From Mycobacterium sp. Marseille-P9652 (lineage in GTDB: Bacteria > Actinomycetota > Actinomycetes > Mycobacteriales > Mycobacteriaceae), in NCBI RefSeq assembly GCF_902652685.1, contig NZ_CACRUY010000017.1:1-64000 (forward strand): a stretch of DNA of 64,000 bases, read 5' to 3'. The translations under genes and the position numbers were made by a program. Positions 55,748-63,632 of this stretch are shown here, piece after piece (the first letter of the stretch is position 1; each line of letters starts with the position of its first letter). The notes under the pieces were generated by a model. The model did not search any database, was not told the DNA's origin, and was given only the letters and a program-made list of their open reading frames with translations.

Positions 55748-58693
55748 TCACTGCGACGGGTGACCGACAGGCTCCGGCCGCGCGACGACCGCACCGTTGT
55801 GTTCAGGTGCGGGATTGGCCTTGTCACCCAGCATGAGGGCGCGGACCAGGGGACGCGGCCCGAACGGCCGCAGCATGTAACTTGCCGGGCGCGGACGGAC
55901 TTTCAGCGGCCACCAGAACCAGCGGCCGAGCAGAGCGGCGATCGACGGTGTCATGAACGAGCGCACGATCAGGGTGTCGAACAGCAGGCCGAGCCCGATC
56001 GTGGTGCCGGCCTGACCGATCGAGCGCAGGTCGCTGGCGGCCATCGACATCATGGTGAAGGCGAACACCAATCCCGCCGAGGTGACGACGCCGCCGGTCT
56101 CGCCCATCGAGCGGATGATGCCGGTCCGCAAGCCCGCGCCGAGCTCCTCCTGGAACCGCGACACCAGCAGCAGGTTGTAGTCCGAGCCCACGGCGAGAAG
56201 GATGATCAGCCCGAACACCGGCGCGATCCAGTTCAAATCCAGACCCAGAATGTGTTGCCAGACAAGCACAGACAGCCCGAATGCCGCGCCCAGCGAGAGC
56301 AACACCGTGCCGACGATCACCAGCGAGGCGACCAGCGCGCGGGTGATGATGACCATCACCGCGAAGATGAGTGTCAGCGCCGCGATCCCGACGATCAACA
56401 GGTCGTAGCGCGAACCCGCCTGGATGTCGCGGTAGATGGCCGCCGTCCCCGCGAGGTAGAACGTCGCATCGGTGAGCGTGGTTCCCTTCACCGCCTGATG
56501 CGCGGCGGCCAGTTCGGGCTCGACCGCCGCGATGCCCTTCGGGGTCGCCGGGTCCGCGTCATGGGTGATGATGAAGCGCGCGGCCTTGCCGTCCGGTGAC
56601 AGGAAGAGCCGCAGACCGCGCTGAAAGTCCGGATTCTGGAAGGCTTCCGGGGGCAGGTAGAAGTAATCGCCACTCTTGGAGGCGTCGAAGGCCTGGCCCA
56701 TCGCGCTGGCCGTGTCGGTCATCTGGGTCATCTGTGTGACGAGGCCCGAGAAGCTGCTGTGCATCGTGAGCAGGGTGCCCTGCATGGATTTCGCGACGGC
56801 GATGATCGGCGGGAACTCGGCGACCATCTGCGGCATGATCGCGTCGACGTCGTTCATGTCCTTGATCAGCGTGGTCATGTTCTCGCTGAATTTGTCCACG
56901 CCGTCCATCGCCTCGAACACCGACCGCGTCGCCTGGCAGACCGGGATGTTGAAACAGTGTTGCTCCCAGTACAAGTAACTGCGCAACGGCCGGGCGAAAT
57001 CGTCGAAGTCGGCCAGGTGGTCCCGCATCTCGTCCAGGGTGGCCTGCATGTCGTGCATGGCGCCGACCATGTGGTGGGTCCGGTCGCTCAGCTGCCCCAC
57101 CAGGGCCTGCATCCGCTCCATCGAGGCGATCATGGCGCCGAGGTCGTCGCTCATCTTCAGCATGTCGTCCGTCCGGTCCCGCATGAACCGAAGGTTCTGC
57201 TGGATCGGGATCGATTGGGCGCTGATCTGAAACGGAATCGATGTGTGCTCGATCGGACCACCCAGCGGCCGCGTAATGCTCTGCACCATCGCGATTCCCG
57301 GTGACCGGAAGACGTCTTTGGCCACCCTGTCCAGAATGATCATGTCGCCGGTGTTCCGCATGTCGTGATCGCTCTCGACCATGAGGATGTCCGGATTCAT
57401 TGTCGCGGCGCTGAAATGGCGCTCGGCGGCCTCGTATCCGACGTTCGAGGGCAGATCGGCGGGTATGTAGAAGCGGTCGTTGAAGCTGAGCTTCATGCTC
57501 GGCATGATGGCGATCCCGACGAGGGCGATCAGCAGCGAGGCCACGAAGATCGGTCCGGGCCAACGGACGGTGGCGGTCCCCATCCGTCGCCAACCCCGTG
57601 TCTTGATCTTCCGTTTCGGGTCGAGCAGACCGAAGCGGCTCGCGACAGCGACCACGGCGGGGGCCGCGGTGAGCGCACCGGCGACGACGACGATCAGGCC
57701 CAACGCGGACGGGATACCCAGCGCCTTGAAGTACGAGAGCCGCGCCAAGTGCAGGCACAAGGTGGCGCCCGCGATGGTCAGCCCCGAACCCAGAATGATG
57801 TGAAACGTCCCGCGAAACATGCTGTAGTAGGCCGCTTCTCGATCCAGGCCGGCCTGACGGGCCTCCTGGTAGCGACCGATGAGGAAGATCGCGTAGTCGG
57901 TTCCCGCGGCGATGGCCAGCGACGACAACATGGCGACCACGAACGTCGAGAATCCCAGCAGATCCTTGCTGCCCAGGAGGGCGACCAACCCTCTGGCCGT
58001 GCCCATCTCGAACCCCACCATGACCAGGACGAGCAGCACCGTGCTGACCGAGCGATAGGCGAGGAAGAGCATGATCATGATGACCAGGCCGGTCACGCCC
58101 ATCATCACGAACATGCTTTTGTCGGCGGCCTCGTTCATGTCGGTGGTCAGCGGCCCCGGTCCGGTGACGTACACCTTGAGCCCCTTAGGCGGCGCCGACC
58201 GGTCGACGATTTCGCGCACCGCTTTGACGGACTCGTTTCCCAACGTGCTGCCCTGGTTGCCGGCCAGGTTCAATTCGACGTAGGCGGCCTTGCCGTCTCG
58301 GCTCTGGACGCCCGCCGCGGTGAGTGGATCCCCCCAGACGTTTTGAACGTGCTGCACGTGCTTGGGGTCGGCCCCGAGTTTCTGCACGAGGGCGTCGTAG
58401 TAGCGGTGCGCCTCACCCCCGAGGTCACCGAGGTCTTTGTCGCTCTCGAGCACGATCATCGCGATGCTGTCGGAGTCCGACTCGTGGTACTTCGCACCGA
58501 TGCGCTTGGCCGCGATCATCGCCGGCGCGTCTTGCGGCGACATCGTCACCGCGTGGCTCCGCGCCACCGATTCGATGGGCGGCACCAGCACGTTGAGCGC
58601 GACGGTCAGCAGCAGCCAGGCGATGATGATCGGCCATGCGAAGCGGTGCACGAACCGCATGAATGCTGGACGAGCATCGCTGCCGGCGCTCAT
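55748..58693 (-). CDS. MmpL family RND transporter
   Basis: A 981-residue mycobacterial large membrane protein that exports a lipid or siderophore using the proton gradient. It has the family plan: helix 1 (FAWPIIIAWLLLTVALNVLV), a periplasmic domain, five helices with AAGTDYAIFLIGRYQEARQA near residue 266, a second large helical periplasmic domain (~400-735) with a Cys pair, and the second helix bundle with AVGSDYNLLLVSRFQEELGA near 836. The two Asp-Tyr pairs are the proton relay. It is closest in style to the MmpL4/MmpL5 group, which works with an MmpS. The ATG at 58693 overlaps mmpS (ATGA). Confidence 0.95.
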   Translation of the reverse strand: MSAGSDARPAFMRFVHRFAWPIIIAWLLLTVALNVLVPPIESVARSHAVTMSPQDAPAMIAAKRIGAKYHESDSDSIAMIVLESDKDLGDLGGEAHRYYDALVQKLGADPKHVQHVQNVWGDPLTAAGVQSRDGKAAYVELNLAGNQGSTLGNESVKAVREIVDRSAPPKGLKVYVTGPGPLTTDMNEAADKSMFVMMGVTGLVIMIMLFLAYRSVSTVLLVLVMVGFEMGTARGLVALLGSKDLLGFSTFVVAMLSSLAIAAGTDYAIFLIGRYQEARQAGLDREAAYYSMFRGTFHIILGSGLTIAGATLCLHLARLSYFKALGIPSALGLIVVVAGALTAAPAVVAVASRFGLLDPKRKIKTRGWRRMGTATVRWPGPIFVASLLIALVGIAIMPSMKLSFNDRFYIPADLPSNVGYEAAERHFSAATMNPDILMVESDHDMRNTGDMIILDRVAKDVFRSPGIAMVQSITRPLGGPIEHTSIPFQISAQSIPIQQNLRFMRDRTDDMLKMSDDLGAMIASMERMQALVGQLSDRTHHMVGAMHDMQATLDEMRDHLADFDDFARPLRSYLYWEQHCFNIPVCQATRSVFEAMDGVDKFSENMTTLIKDMNDVDAIMPQMVAEFPPIIAVAKSMQGTLLTMHSSFSGLVTQMTQMTDTASAMGQAFDASKSGDYFYLPPEAFQNPDFQRGLRLFLSPDGKAARFIITHDADPATPKGIAAVEPELAAAHQAVKGTTLTDATFYLAGTAAIYRDIQAGSRYDLLIVGIAALTLIFAVMVIITRALVASLVIVGTVLLSLGAAFGLSVLVWQHILGLDLNWIAPVFGLIILLAVGSDYNLLLVSRFQEELGAGLRTGIIRSMGETGGVVTSAGLVFAFTMMSMAASDLRSIGQAGTTIGLGLLFDTLIVRSFMTPSIAALLGRWFWWPLKVRPRPASYMLRPFGPRPLVRALMLGDKANPAPEHNGAVVARPEPVGHPSQ

Positions 58694-59121
58694 GCGGCCT
58701 TCACCAAACAGAACGTCTGGGCGTCGCGTCCGGCCGAGGAGTGCTCGGCCTTGACCTCTCCGTTGACGGTGATGCGACATCCGATGGTGTCGCTGTTGCC
58801 CTGCGCCACCAGGTTGGCCATGACGGCCGGCACCGTCGTCTCGATGGTGTAGCTCCACGGGAGGTTGGTGAAGTCGGCCTGCTGGGGCTGGGCGTTCTTG
58901 TCCAGGTAGCTCACGCTGCCTGACGTCTCGCCGGGTCCGTAGACCTCGTAGGTCACCTGCTTGACATGTGACGGTTCGAGCGGCCTGGCGCTGCTGCCGG
59001 TGGCGGTGAAGATGGCGTCCGAGCCGAACACTCCGCGAAGCCGGTCGACGGCGACCCCACCGACGGTGACTGCCACGACGACCACGAGCGGGACCCACGC
59101 GCGCTTGACCAGGGTCAACAT
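58690..59121 (-). CDS. MmpS family membrane-anchored accessory protein
   Basis: A 143-residue protein with one N-terminal membrane helix (AWVPLVVVVAVTVGGVAVDRL) and a periplasmic beta-sandwich (VTYEVYGPGETSGSVSYLD, LPWSYTIETTVPAVMANLVA, CRITVNGEVKAEHSS). MmpS proteins assist MmpL transporters, as MmpS4 and MmpS5 do in siderophore export. GGAGAGGAGG precedes the ATG at 59121, an unusually strong ribosome site. Its stop overlaps mmpL. A CsoR-like palindrome lies in the promoter region. Confidence 0.94.
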   Translation of the reverse strand: MLTLVKRAWVPLVVVVAVTVGGVAVDRLRGVFGSDAIFTATGSSARPLEPSHVKQVTYEVYGPGETSGSVSYLDKNAQPQQADFTNLPWSYTIETTVPAVMANLVAQGNSDTIGCRITVNGEVKAEHSSAGRDAQTFCLVKAA

Positions 59122-59577
59122 CGTTGCCTCCTCTCCGTCACGGCCGGATCCCTCGCTGCGTAGTGTCGGCCCGCCGCCGAGGCGACCAATAGGGCCGATA
59201 GGCCCTGCACCGAGGGCCACGGGGAACGAAAACCCGATTGGTCACCGGCCCGGCATGGCATCACGCTCGAGGCGACACACTCAGATATACCATACCCCCT
59301 AGGGTATAGCAACGGGCGCAGAAGACCGTCCGCCGTTACCCGGGTAGTTCGCTTCGCCGCCCCGCCAGAGGCGCCTCGCTCACGCTCGCGGAGGACCCTC
59401 CGCCCAACCGCTCGGCAGCATCGGCAGGACGGGCCCGCCGCCACCCAGCGTCCTGAGGCCGACCGCCGGTGCGCCACCGGATTCGCCCGTCACACCGGCG
59501 AATCCGATGCGTCCGGCCCCGCGTTCGTTGCGCGGCACCTTTGGTTCCCGCGCGACTTCTTTGCGCCCGGACCGGCG
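59122..59577. other. Divergent intergenic region between mmpS and the zinc-finger/sigC gene
   Basis: A 456-base gap, among the longest in the window. It holds the palindrome-bearing mmpS promoter (59284-59312). The part from 59320 to 59577, upstream of the zinc-finger gene, has no clear promoter that I can see. No coding frame looks real. Confidence 0.5.
59284..59312 (-). promoter_or_regulatory. mmpS-mmpL promoter with CsoR/RicR-like operator
   Basis: On the minus strand: -35 TTGCTA (59307-59312), a 17-base spacer, -10 TATATC (59284-59289). The spacer holds ATACCC-CCTA-GGGTAT (59292-59307), a perfect 6-base-arm palindrome of the TACCC...GGGTA type bound by copper-sensing CsoR/RicR-family repressors. 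Repressor there would cover the spacer and block polymerase. No CsoR gene lies in the window. Assignment to a metal is inference. Confidence 0.6.
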
Positions 59578-60939
59578 ATGCGCAACGATGCAGGGATGCG
59601 GTGTGACGTTGCGCGCGAGGCGCTTTCTGCGCGGTTGGACGGCGAGCGCCCGCAGGTGCTCGCGCAGCAGGTCGACGCCCACCTCGAAACCTGCCGCGGT
59701 TGTCGATCCTGGCTGATCGGCGCGGCAGTGCAGACCCGTCGACTGGCCTCCGCCGGGCCCGGCCAGGCGCCGGACCTGGTGAACACGATCCTGGCGCGCG
59801 TCGGGGTTGCGTCGCCCGGCGGGGATGGTCGCTGGATGCGCGCGGTGCGATCACGTTACCGGCGCTTCGGACTGGTCGCGGTCGGGCTGTTCCAGGTGGC
59901 CATCGCGGCCGCCCAGATCGGCGGCATCGACTTCGGCATGATCTCGTCCCACATGCATGGGGCGATGTCCGGTGAGCACCTGATGCACGAGTCCACCGCG
60001 TGGCTGCTGGCGCTCGGGATGGCCATGATCGCGGCCGGCATCTGGCCCGTCACCGCGATCGGCGTCGCGGCGATCACCGGGGTGTACTCCGTGGCGCTCC
60101 TGGGTTACGTGATCGTCGACGCCTTCGACGGCGAGGTGACCGCGGCGCGCATCGCCAGCCACATGCCCCTGCTCCTCGGCCTGGCGTTCGCGGTGCTGGT
60201 CGCCCGGGAACGCGTCGGCGCGCACGGCGACCGCCCCGCCGACGCCTCCCCCGTCGACCGCAACCCGCCACGCGCCGCATCGCCCGCCGGGCGCCGGCGC
60301 GCCCACCTGTGGCCCATCAACCGGGCCGTCGCTACGACGACCCGTCGTAGGCTGGTCCGCCCGGCGACACTAAGGTTGTTCGGCATGACCGCGTCCAGCG
60401 ACGACGAGGCCGTCACCGCGCTGGCCCTCGCGGCCGCCGGCGGGGATGCCGGGGCGCTCGAGGCGTTCATCAGGGCCACCCAGCAGGACGTGTGGCGGTT
60501 CGTCGCCTACCTGTCGGACGCGGGCAACGCCGATGACCTGACCCAGGAGACCTTCCTGCGCGCGATCGGTGCCATCGAACGCTTCTCGGCACGTTCCAGC
60601 GCGCGGACGTGGCTGCTGTCCATCGCCCGTCGGGTCGTCGCCGATCACATCCGCTACGCGCAGTCGCGGCCGCGCGCGGCGGTCGGCGCCGATCCCGAGC
60701 ATTTCCCGCGCGGGGACGGCCACGCGCGCGGGTTCGAGGACCTCGTCGAGGTGACCGCGATGATCGCCAACCTCAGCACCGAACAGCGCGAGGCATTGCT
60801 GCTCACCCAGCTGCTCGGCCTGCCCTATGCCGACGCCGCGGCGGTGTGCGGCTGTCCCGTGGGCACGATCCGGTCCCGCGTCGCGCGCGCCCGCGACGCC
60901 CTGCTGGCCGACGCCGAACGCGAAGACCTCACCGGCTAG
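59578..60939 (+). CDS. Zinc-finger membrane protein continuous in frame with sigma factor C
   Basis: A 453-residue frame. Residues 1-50 are an anti-sigma-type zf-HC2 finger ([12 protein letters not shown]; likely ligands Cys9, His35, Cys39, Cys42). Residues 96-205 hold about four hydrophobic segments with a His/Met-rich loop [16 protein letters not shown] (123-138) that looks suited to bind copper. A basic, Pro-rich linker follows. From Met270 the chain is sigma factor C. Membrane zinc-finger proteins of this type usually hold an ECF sigma factor inactive; here the two would be one chain. M. tuberculosis sigC has no such neighbour. ATG 59578 is the first start; ATG 59596 gives [10 protein letters not shown], the usual zf-HC2 opening, and may be the true one. 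Confidence 0.75.
   Translation: MRNDAGMRCDVAREALSARLDGERPQVLAQQVDAHLETCRGCRSWLIGAAVQTRRLASAGPGQAPDLVNTILARVGVASPGGDGRWMRAVRSRYRRFGLVAVGLFQVAIAAAQIGGIDFGMISSHMHGAMSGEHLMHESTAWLLALGMAMIAAGIWPVTAIGVAAITGVYSVALLGYVIVDAFDGEVTAARIASHMPLLLGLAFAVLVARERVGAHGDRPADASPVDRNPPRAASPAGRRRAHLWPINRAVATTTRRRLVRPATLRLFGMTASSDDEAVTALALAAAGGDAGALEAFIRATQQDVWRFVAYLSDAGNADDLTQETFLRAIGAIERFSARSSARTWLLSIARRVVADHIRYAQSRPRAAVGADPEHFPRGDGHARGFEDLVEVTAMIANLSTEQREALLLTQLLGLPYADAAAVCGCPVGTIRSRVARARDALLADAEREDLTG
60332..60350. promoter_or_regulatory. sigC: Perfect hairpin/palindrome just upstream of sigC
   Basis: CTACGACG (60332-60339) and CGTCGTAG (60343-60350) pair perfectly around a 3-base loop. The element ends 20 bases before the candidate sigC -10 box, so it covers the -35 region. 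It could be an operator, or an RNA hairpin separating the zinc-finger message from sigC. Confidence 0.45.
60371..60376 (+). promoter_or_regulatory. sigC: Candidate -10 box of sigC (leaderless)
   Basis: TAAGGT, 8 bases before the ATG at 60385. It matches TANNNT and would give a leaderless sigC message independent of the upstream zinc-finger frame. Confidence 0.5.
60385..60939 (+). CDS. sigC: ECF sigma factor SigC (own start)
   Basis: A 184-residue product from ATG 60385, essentially the length of M. tuberculosis SigC (185). Region 2 is [35 protein letters not shown] and [20 protein letters not shown]; region 4 is [20 protein letters not shown] and [20 protein letters not shown]. SigC directs a small virulence-related regulon in M. 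tuberculosis, which includes genes tied to copper acquisition. I think this is the functional sigma product, since a -10 box and a palindrome precede it. Its stop shares CTAG with the convergent cobK stop. Confidence 0.85.
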   Translation: MTASSDDEAVTALALAAAGGDAGALEAFIRATQQDVWRFVAYLSDAGNADDLTQETFLRAIGAIERFSARSSARTWLLSIARRVVADHIRYAQSRPRAAVGADPEHFPRGDGHARGFEDLVEVTAMIANLSTEQREALLLTQLLGLPYADAAAVCGCPVGTIRSRVARARDALLADAEREDLTG

Positions 60940-61661
60940 CCCAACCCCGCGACCCAGTCGGCCGCGTCCTGCACGGCGCCGACGGTCCGCACCCCCGGCG
61001 GCAGCGGCGGGCGCGCCACCATCACCACCGGAATATTAAGCGCCGCAGCCGCATCCAGCTTGGCCCGGGTCATGTCACCGCCGCTGTTCTTGGTCACCAG
61101 GGCCTTGATGTCGTGCTCGCGCAGCAGCCCCAGTTCGTCGTCGTAGCGGTACGGGCCGCGCGAGAGCACCAGCCGGGTACGTCGCGGCAGTACGGCGGCG
61201 TCGGGCTCCGTGACCGCCCGGATCAGGAACCATGCGTCGCTGCCGGCGAAGGCCTCGACGCCCGAGCGGCCCGTGGTCAGGAACACCCGCGGGTACCCTT
61301 GCAACGCAACGACCTTGGCGGCCTCGACGTCCGAGGCGACGACGATCGCGCCACCGGGGTCCCATGCGGGACGGGCGAGCACCAGTAGCGGTATCCGCAT
61401 CTCGTCGCACGCGAGCGCGGCGTGGGCGGTCATGGTCGCCGCGAACGGGTGGGTGGCGTCGACGACGGCGTCGATGTGGTTGTCCGCCAGGTATTGCCGC
61501 AGCCCGGGCACACCGCCGAAACCGCCGATCCGCACCGGACCGACCGGCAACGCGGGATCGGGCACCCGGCCGGCCAGCGAACTGACGATGTCGACCTGCG
61601 GGTGCAGCGCCTTCGCCAGCGCGCGGGCCTCGGCGGTGCCCCCGAGCAGCAGCACGCGCAT
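60936..61661 (-). CDS. cobK: Precorrin-6A reductase CobK
   Basis: A 241-residue NADPH-dependent reductase converting precorrin-6A to precorrin-6B. It has [53 protein letters not shown] and [18 protein letters not shown], all family signatures. The ATG at 61661 overlaps the cobM stop by one base (TGATG). It is the last gene of cobL-cobM-cobK and ends against sigC, as in M. tuberculosis. Confidence 0.97.
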   Translation of the reverse strand: MRVLLLGGTAEARALAKALHPQVDIVSSLAGRVPDPALPVGPVRIGGFGGVPGLRQYLADNHIDAVVDATHPFAATMTAHAALACDEMRIPLLVLARPAWDPGGAIVVASDVEAAKVVALQGYPRVFLTTGRSGVEAFAGSDAWFLIRAVTEPDAAVLPRRTRLVLSRGPYRYDDELGLLREHDIKALVTKNSGGDMTRAKLDAAAALNIPVVMVARPPLPPGVRTVGAVQDAADWVAGLG

Positions 61662-62416
61662 CAGTGCCGGCTCCCCCGGGTTCGCCCGGTGGAGTACAGG
61701 TAGCTGTCGGTGAATCCCTCGGCGGCCAGCGCGTCGCCCACGACGATGACGGCGGTCTTGGTGATGCCGGCGTCGTGCACCTGAGCGGCGATGCAGGCGA
61801 GCGTGCCGCGCAGAACGGTCTCTTGCGGCCAACTCACGAAAGCAACGACGGCCGTGGGTGTTTCGGGTCGGTACCCGCCTTCGAGGAGTTCGGGGACGAT
61901 GGCGTCGATCTGGGCGGCGGCCAGGTGCAGGACCAGGGTGCCGCCGGACGCGGCAAGGGTGCGCAGTTCTTCCCCGGGCGGCATGGGTGTCGACAGGGTG
62001 GCCACCCGGGTCAGCGTCACGGTCTGGGCCACGCCGGGCACGGTGAGCTCGCGCTTCAGGGCGGCGGCCGCCGCCGCGAATGCCGGCACGCCCGGCACGA
62101 TCTCGTAGTCGATGCCCCGCTCGTCCAGACGCCGGCACTGCTCGGCCAGCGCGCTGTACAGCGACGGGTCACCGGAGTGCAGCCGCGCGACATCGTCACC
62201 GGCGGCGTGGGCGTGTGCGAGTTCGTCGACGATCTGATCGAGCGTCAGCGGGCCGGTGTCAACGATTTTCGCGCCGGGGGGGCACAGCGCCAGCAGGTCG
62301 TCGGGCATGATCGACCCCGCGTAGAGGCAGGTGGTGCATCGTTGCAGCAGGCGCTGGCCGCGGACGGTGATGAGGTCGGCCGCGCCGGGGCCCGCACCGA
62401 TGAAGTACACCGTCAT
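61661..62416 (-). CDS. cobM: Precorrin-4 C11-methyltransferase CobM
   Basis: A 251-residue SAM-dependent methyltransferase, the same length as in M. tuberculosis. VYFIGAGPGAADLITVRGQR is the N-terminal loop; LYAGSIMPDDLLALC, ARLHSGDPSLYSAL and YEIVPGVPAFAAAAA are the class III methyltransferase motifs. The ATG at 62416 overlaps cobL (ATGA). The frame stays open far upstream, antisense-like, so the start rests on homology. Confidence 0.97.
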   Translation of the reverse strand: MTVYFIGAGPGAADLITVRGQRLLQRCTTCLYAGSIMPDDLLALCPPGAKIVDTGPLTLDQIVDELAHAHAAGDDVARLHSGDPSLYSALAEQCRRLDERGIDYEIVPGVPAFAAAAAALKRELTVPGVAQTVTLTRVATLSTPMPPGEELRTLAASGGTLVLHLAAAQIDAIVPELLEGGYRPETPTAVVAFVSWPQETVLRGTLACIAAQVHDAGITKTAVIVVGDALAAEGFTDSYLYSTGRTRGSRH

Positions 62417-63582
62417 CGCGTCAGCACCCATTGGGTGACCGGATACTGCGGGCGCCAACCGGTGAAGCCGCCCAGCGGCTCGCCCTGATAGTGCTGGAAC
62501 CGGTGCAGCTGGCCGCCGTGCTTCGAATGATACTGTGCCAGAACCGCTTCCGATTCGGCGGTGACGACGTTGGCGACCAGCCTCGAGCCTTTCGGCAGGT
62601 GTTCCAGACACGCGTCGAGCAGGCCCAGCTGGGTCAGACCGCCGCCGATGAAGATGGCCGACGGTGCGTCCGCCCCGTCGAACGCGTCGGGCGCGGCGCC
62701 GCGCACGTCGATGCCGACTCCGAAGGCCGCCGCGTTGGTGGTGATGTTGGCGCGGCGCCGCTCGTCGCGCTCGAACGCCACCGCGGTGCATCCGGGCCAG
62801 CGCAGGCACCATTCCACGCTGATGCTGCCGGAGCCCGCGCCGACGTCCCACAACCGCTCCCCCGGCCGCGGTGCCAGGGCCGCCAGGGTGGCCGCGCGGA
62901 TTGCGAGTTTGGTGATCTGGCCGTCGCTGGCGAACGCGGCGTCGGGAAGTGGCGAGACGCGCTCGTCGGGCAGGTAGCGCACGGCGGTGACGTTGAGGTC
63001 GTCGACGTCGGGTGGGTCGGCTGCCCACTGACGGGCCGTCCCATCGCGGCGCCGCTCGGTTGGGCCGCCGAGGTGTTCGAGCACGGTGAACTCGGAGTCG
63101 CCGCGTCCGTGAGCGGCGAGCAACGACGCCAATTCCGTTGGGGTGGAGCGGTCGCGGGCCAGCACGACCGCCTGCCCACCCCGGCGCACCGCCGTGTGGG
63201 GCGGCGCGGTGACCAGGCTGATCACCTCGGTCTCCTGGACGGTCCAGCCCATCCGCGCGCACGCCAGCGTCACCGAGGACACGTGCGGCAGCACGGTGAC
63301 CCTCTCCGCGCCGTGCAGCCGGATCAAAGTGCCGCCGACGCCGTGCAGCAGTGGGTCGCCGCTGGCCACCACGTGGACGTCCTCCGTGTGGCGATCGGGC
63401 AGGCTTCGCAGGGCGGGCAGCATCGGCGACGGCCATTCGTGGCGCGGGGCGGACACGGTGTCGTCGAGCAGGTCGAGCTGCCGCTTCGACCCGTAAATGA
63501 CTGTGGCTCTGCGTAATTGGTGGCGTGAGCTTTCGGCCAGGCCCGCCATGCCGTCGGCGCCGATTCCCACGACGATGATCAT
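62413..63582 (-). CDS. cobL: Precorrin-6Y C5,15-methyltransferase (decarboxylating) CobL
   Basis: A 389-residue two-domain enzyme. Residues 1-205 (CobE-like: VVGIGADGMAGLAESSRHQL, VVASGDPLLHGVG) methylate C-5 or C-15. Residues ~230-389 are a Rossmann methyltransferase (LWDVGAGSGSISVEWCLRWP, AIFIGGGLTQLGLLDACLEH) that methylates the other position and decarboxylates the C-12 acetate. The ATG at 63582 gives the conserved N-terminus. It heads cobL-cobM-cobK. Confidence 0.97.
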   Translation of the reverse strand: MIIVVGIGADGMAGLAESSRHQLRRATVIYGSKRQLDLLDDTVSAPRHEWPSPMLPALRSLPDRHTEDVHVVASGDPLLHGVGGTLIRLHGAERVTVLPHVSSVTLACARMGWTVQETEVISLVTAPPHTAVRRGGQAVVLARDRSTPTELASLLAAHGRGDSEFTVLEHLGGPTERRRDGTARQWAADPPDVDDLNVTAVRYLPDERVSPLPDAAFASDGQITKLAIRAATLAALAPRPGERLWDVGAGSGSISVEWCLRWPGCTAVAFERDERRRANITTNAAAFGVGIDVRGAAPDAFDGADAPSAIFIGGGLTQLGLLDACLEHLPKGSRLVANVVTAESEAVLAQYHSKHGGQLHRFQHYQGEPLGGFTGWRPQYPVTQWVLTR

Positions 63583-63632
63583 TGCGCGCCGCTCCTCCCC
63601 ATCGCTTCGCTCTGCATCGTCGCCGGCGCGGA

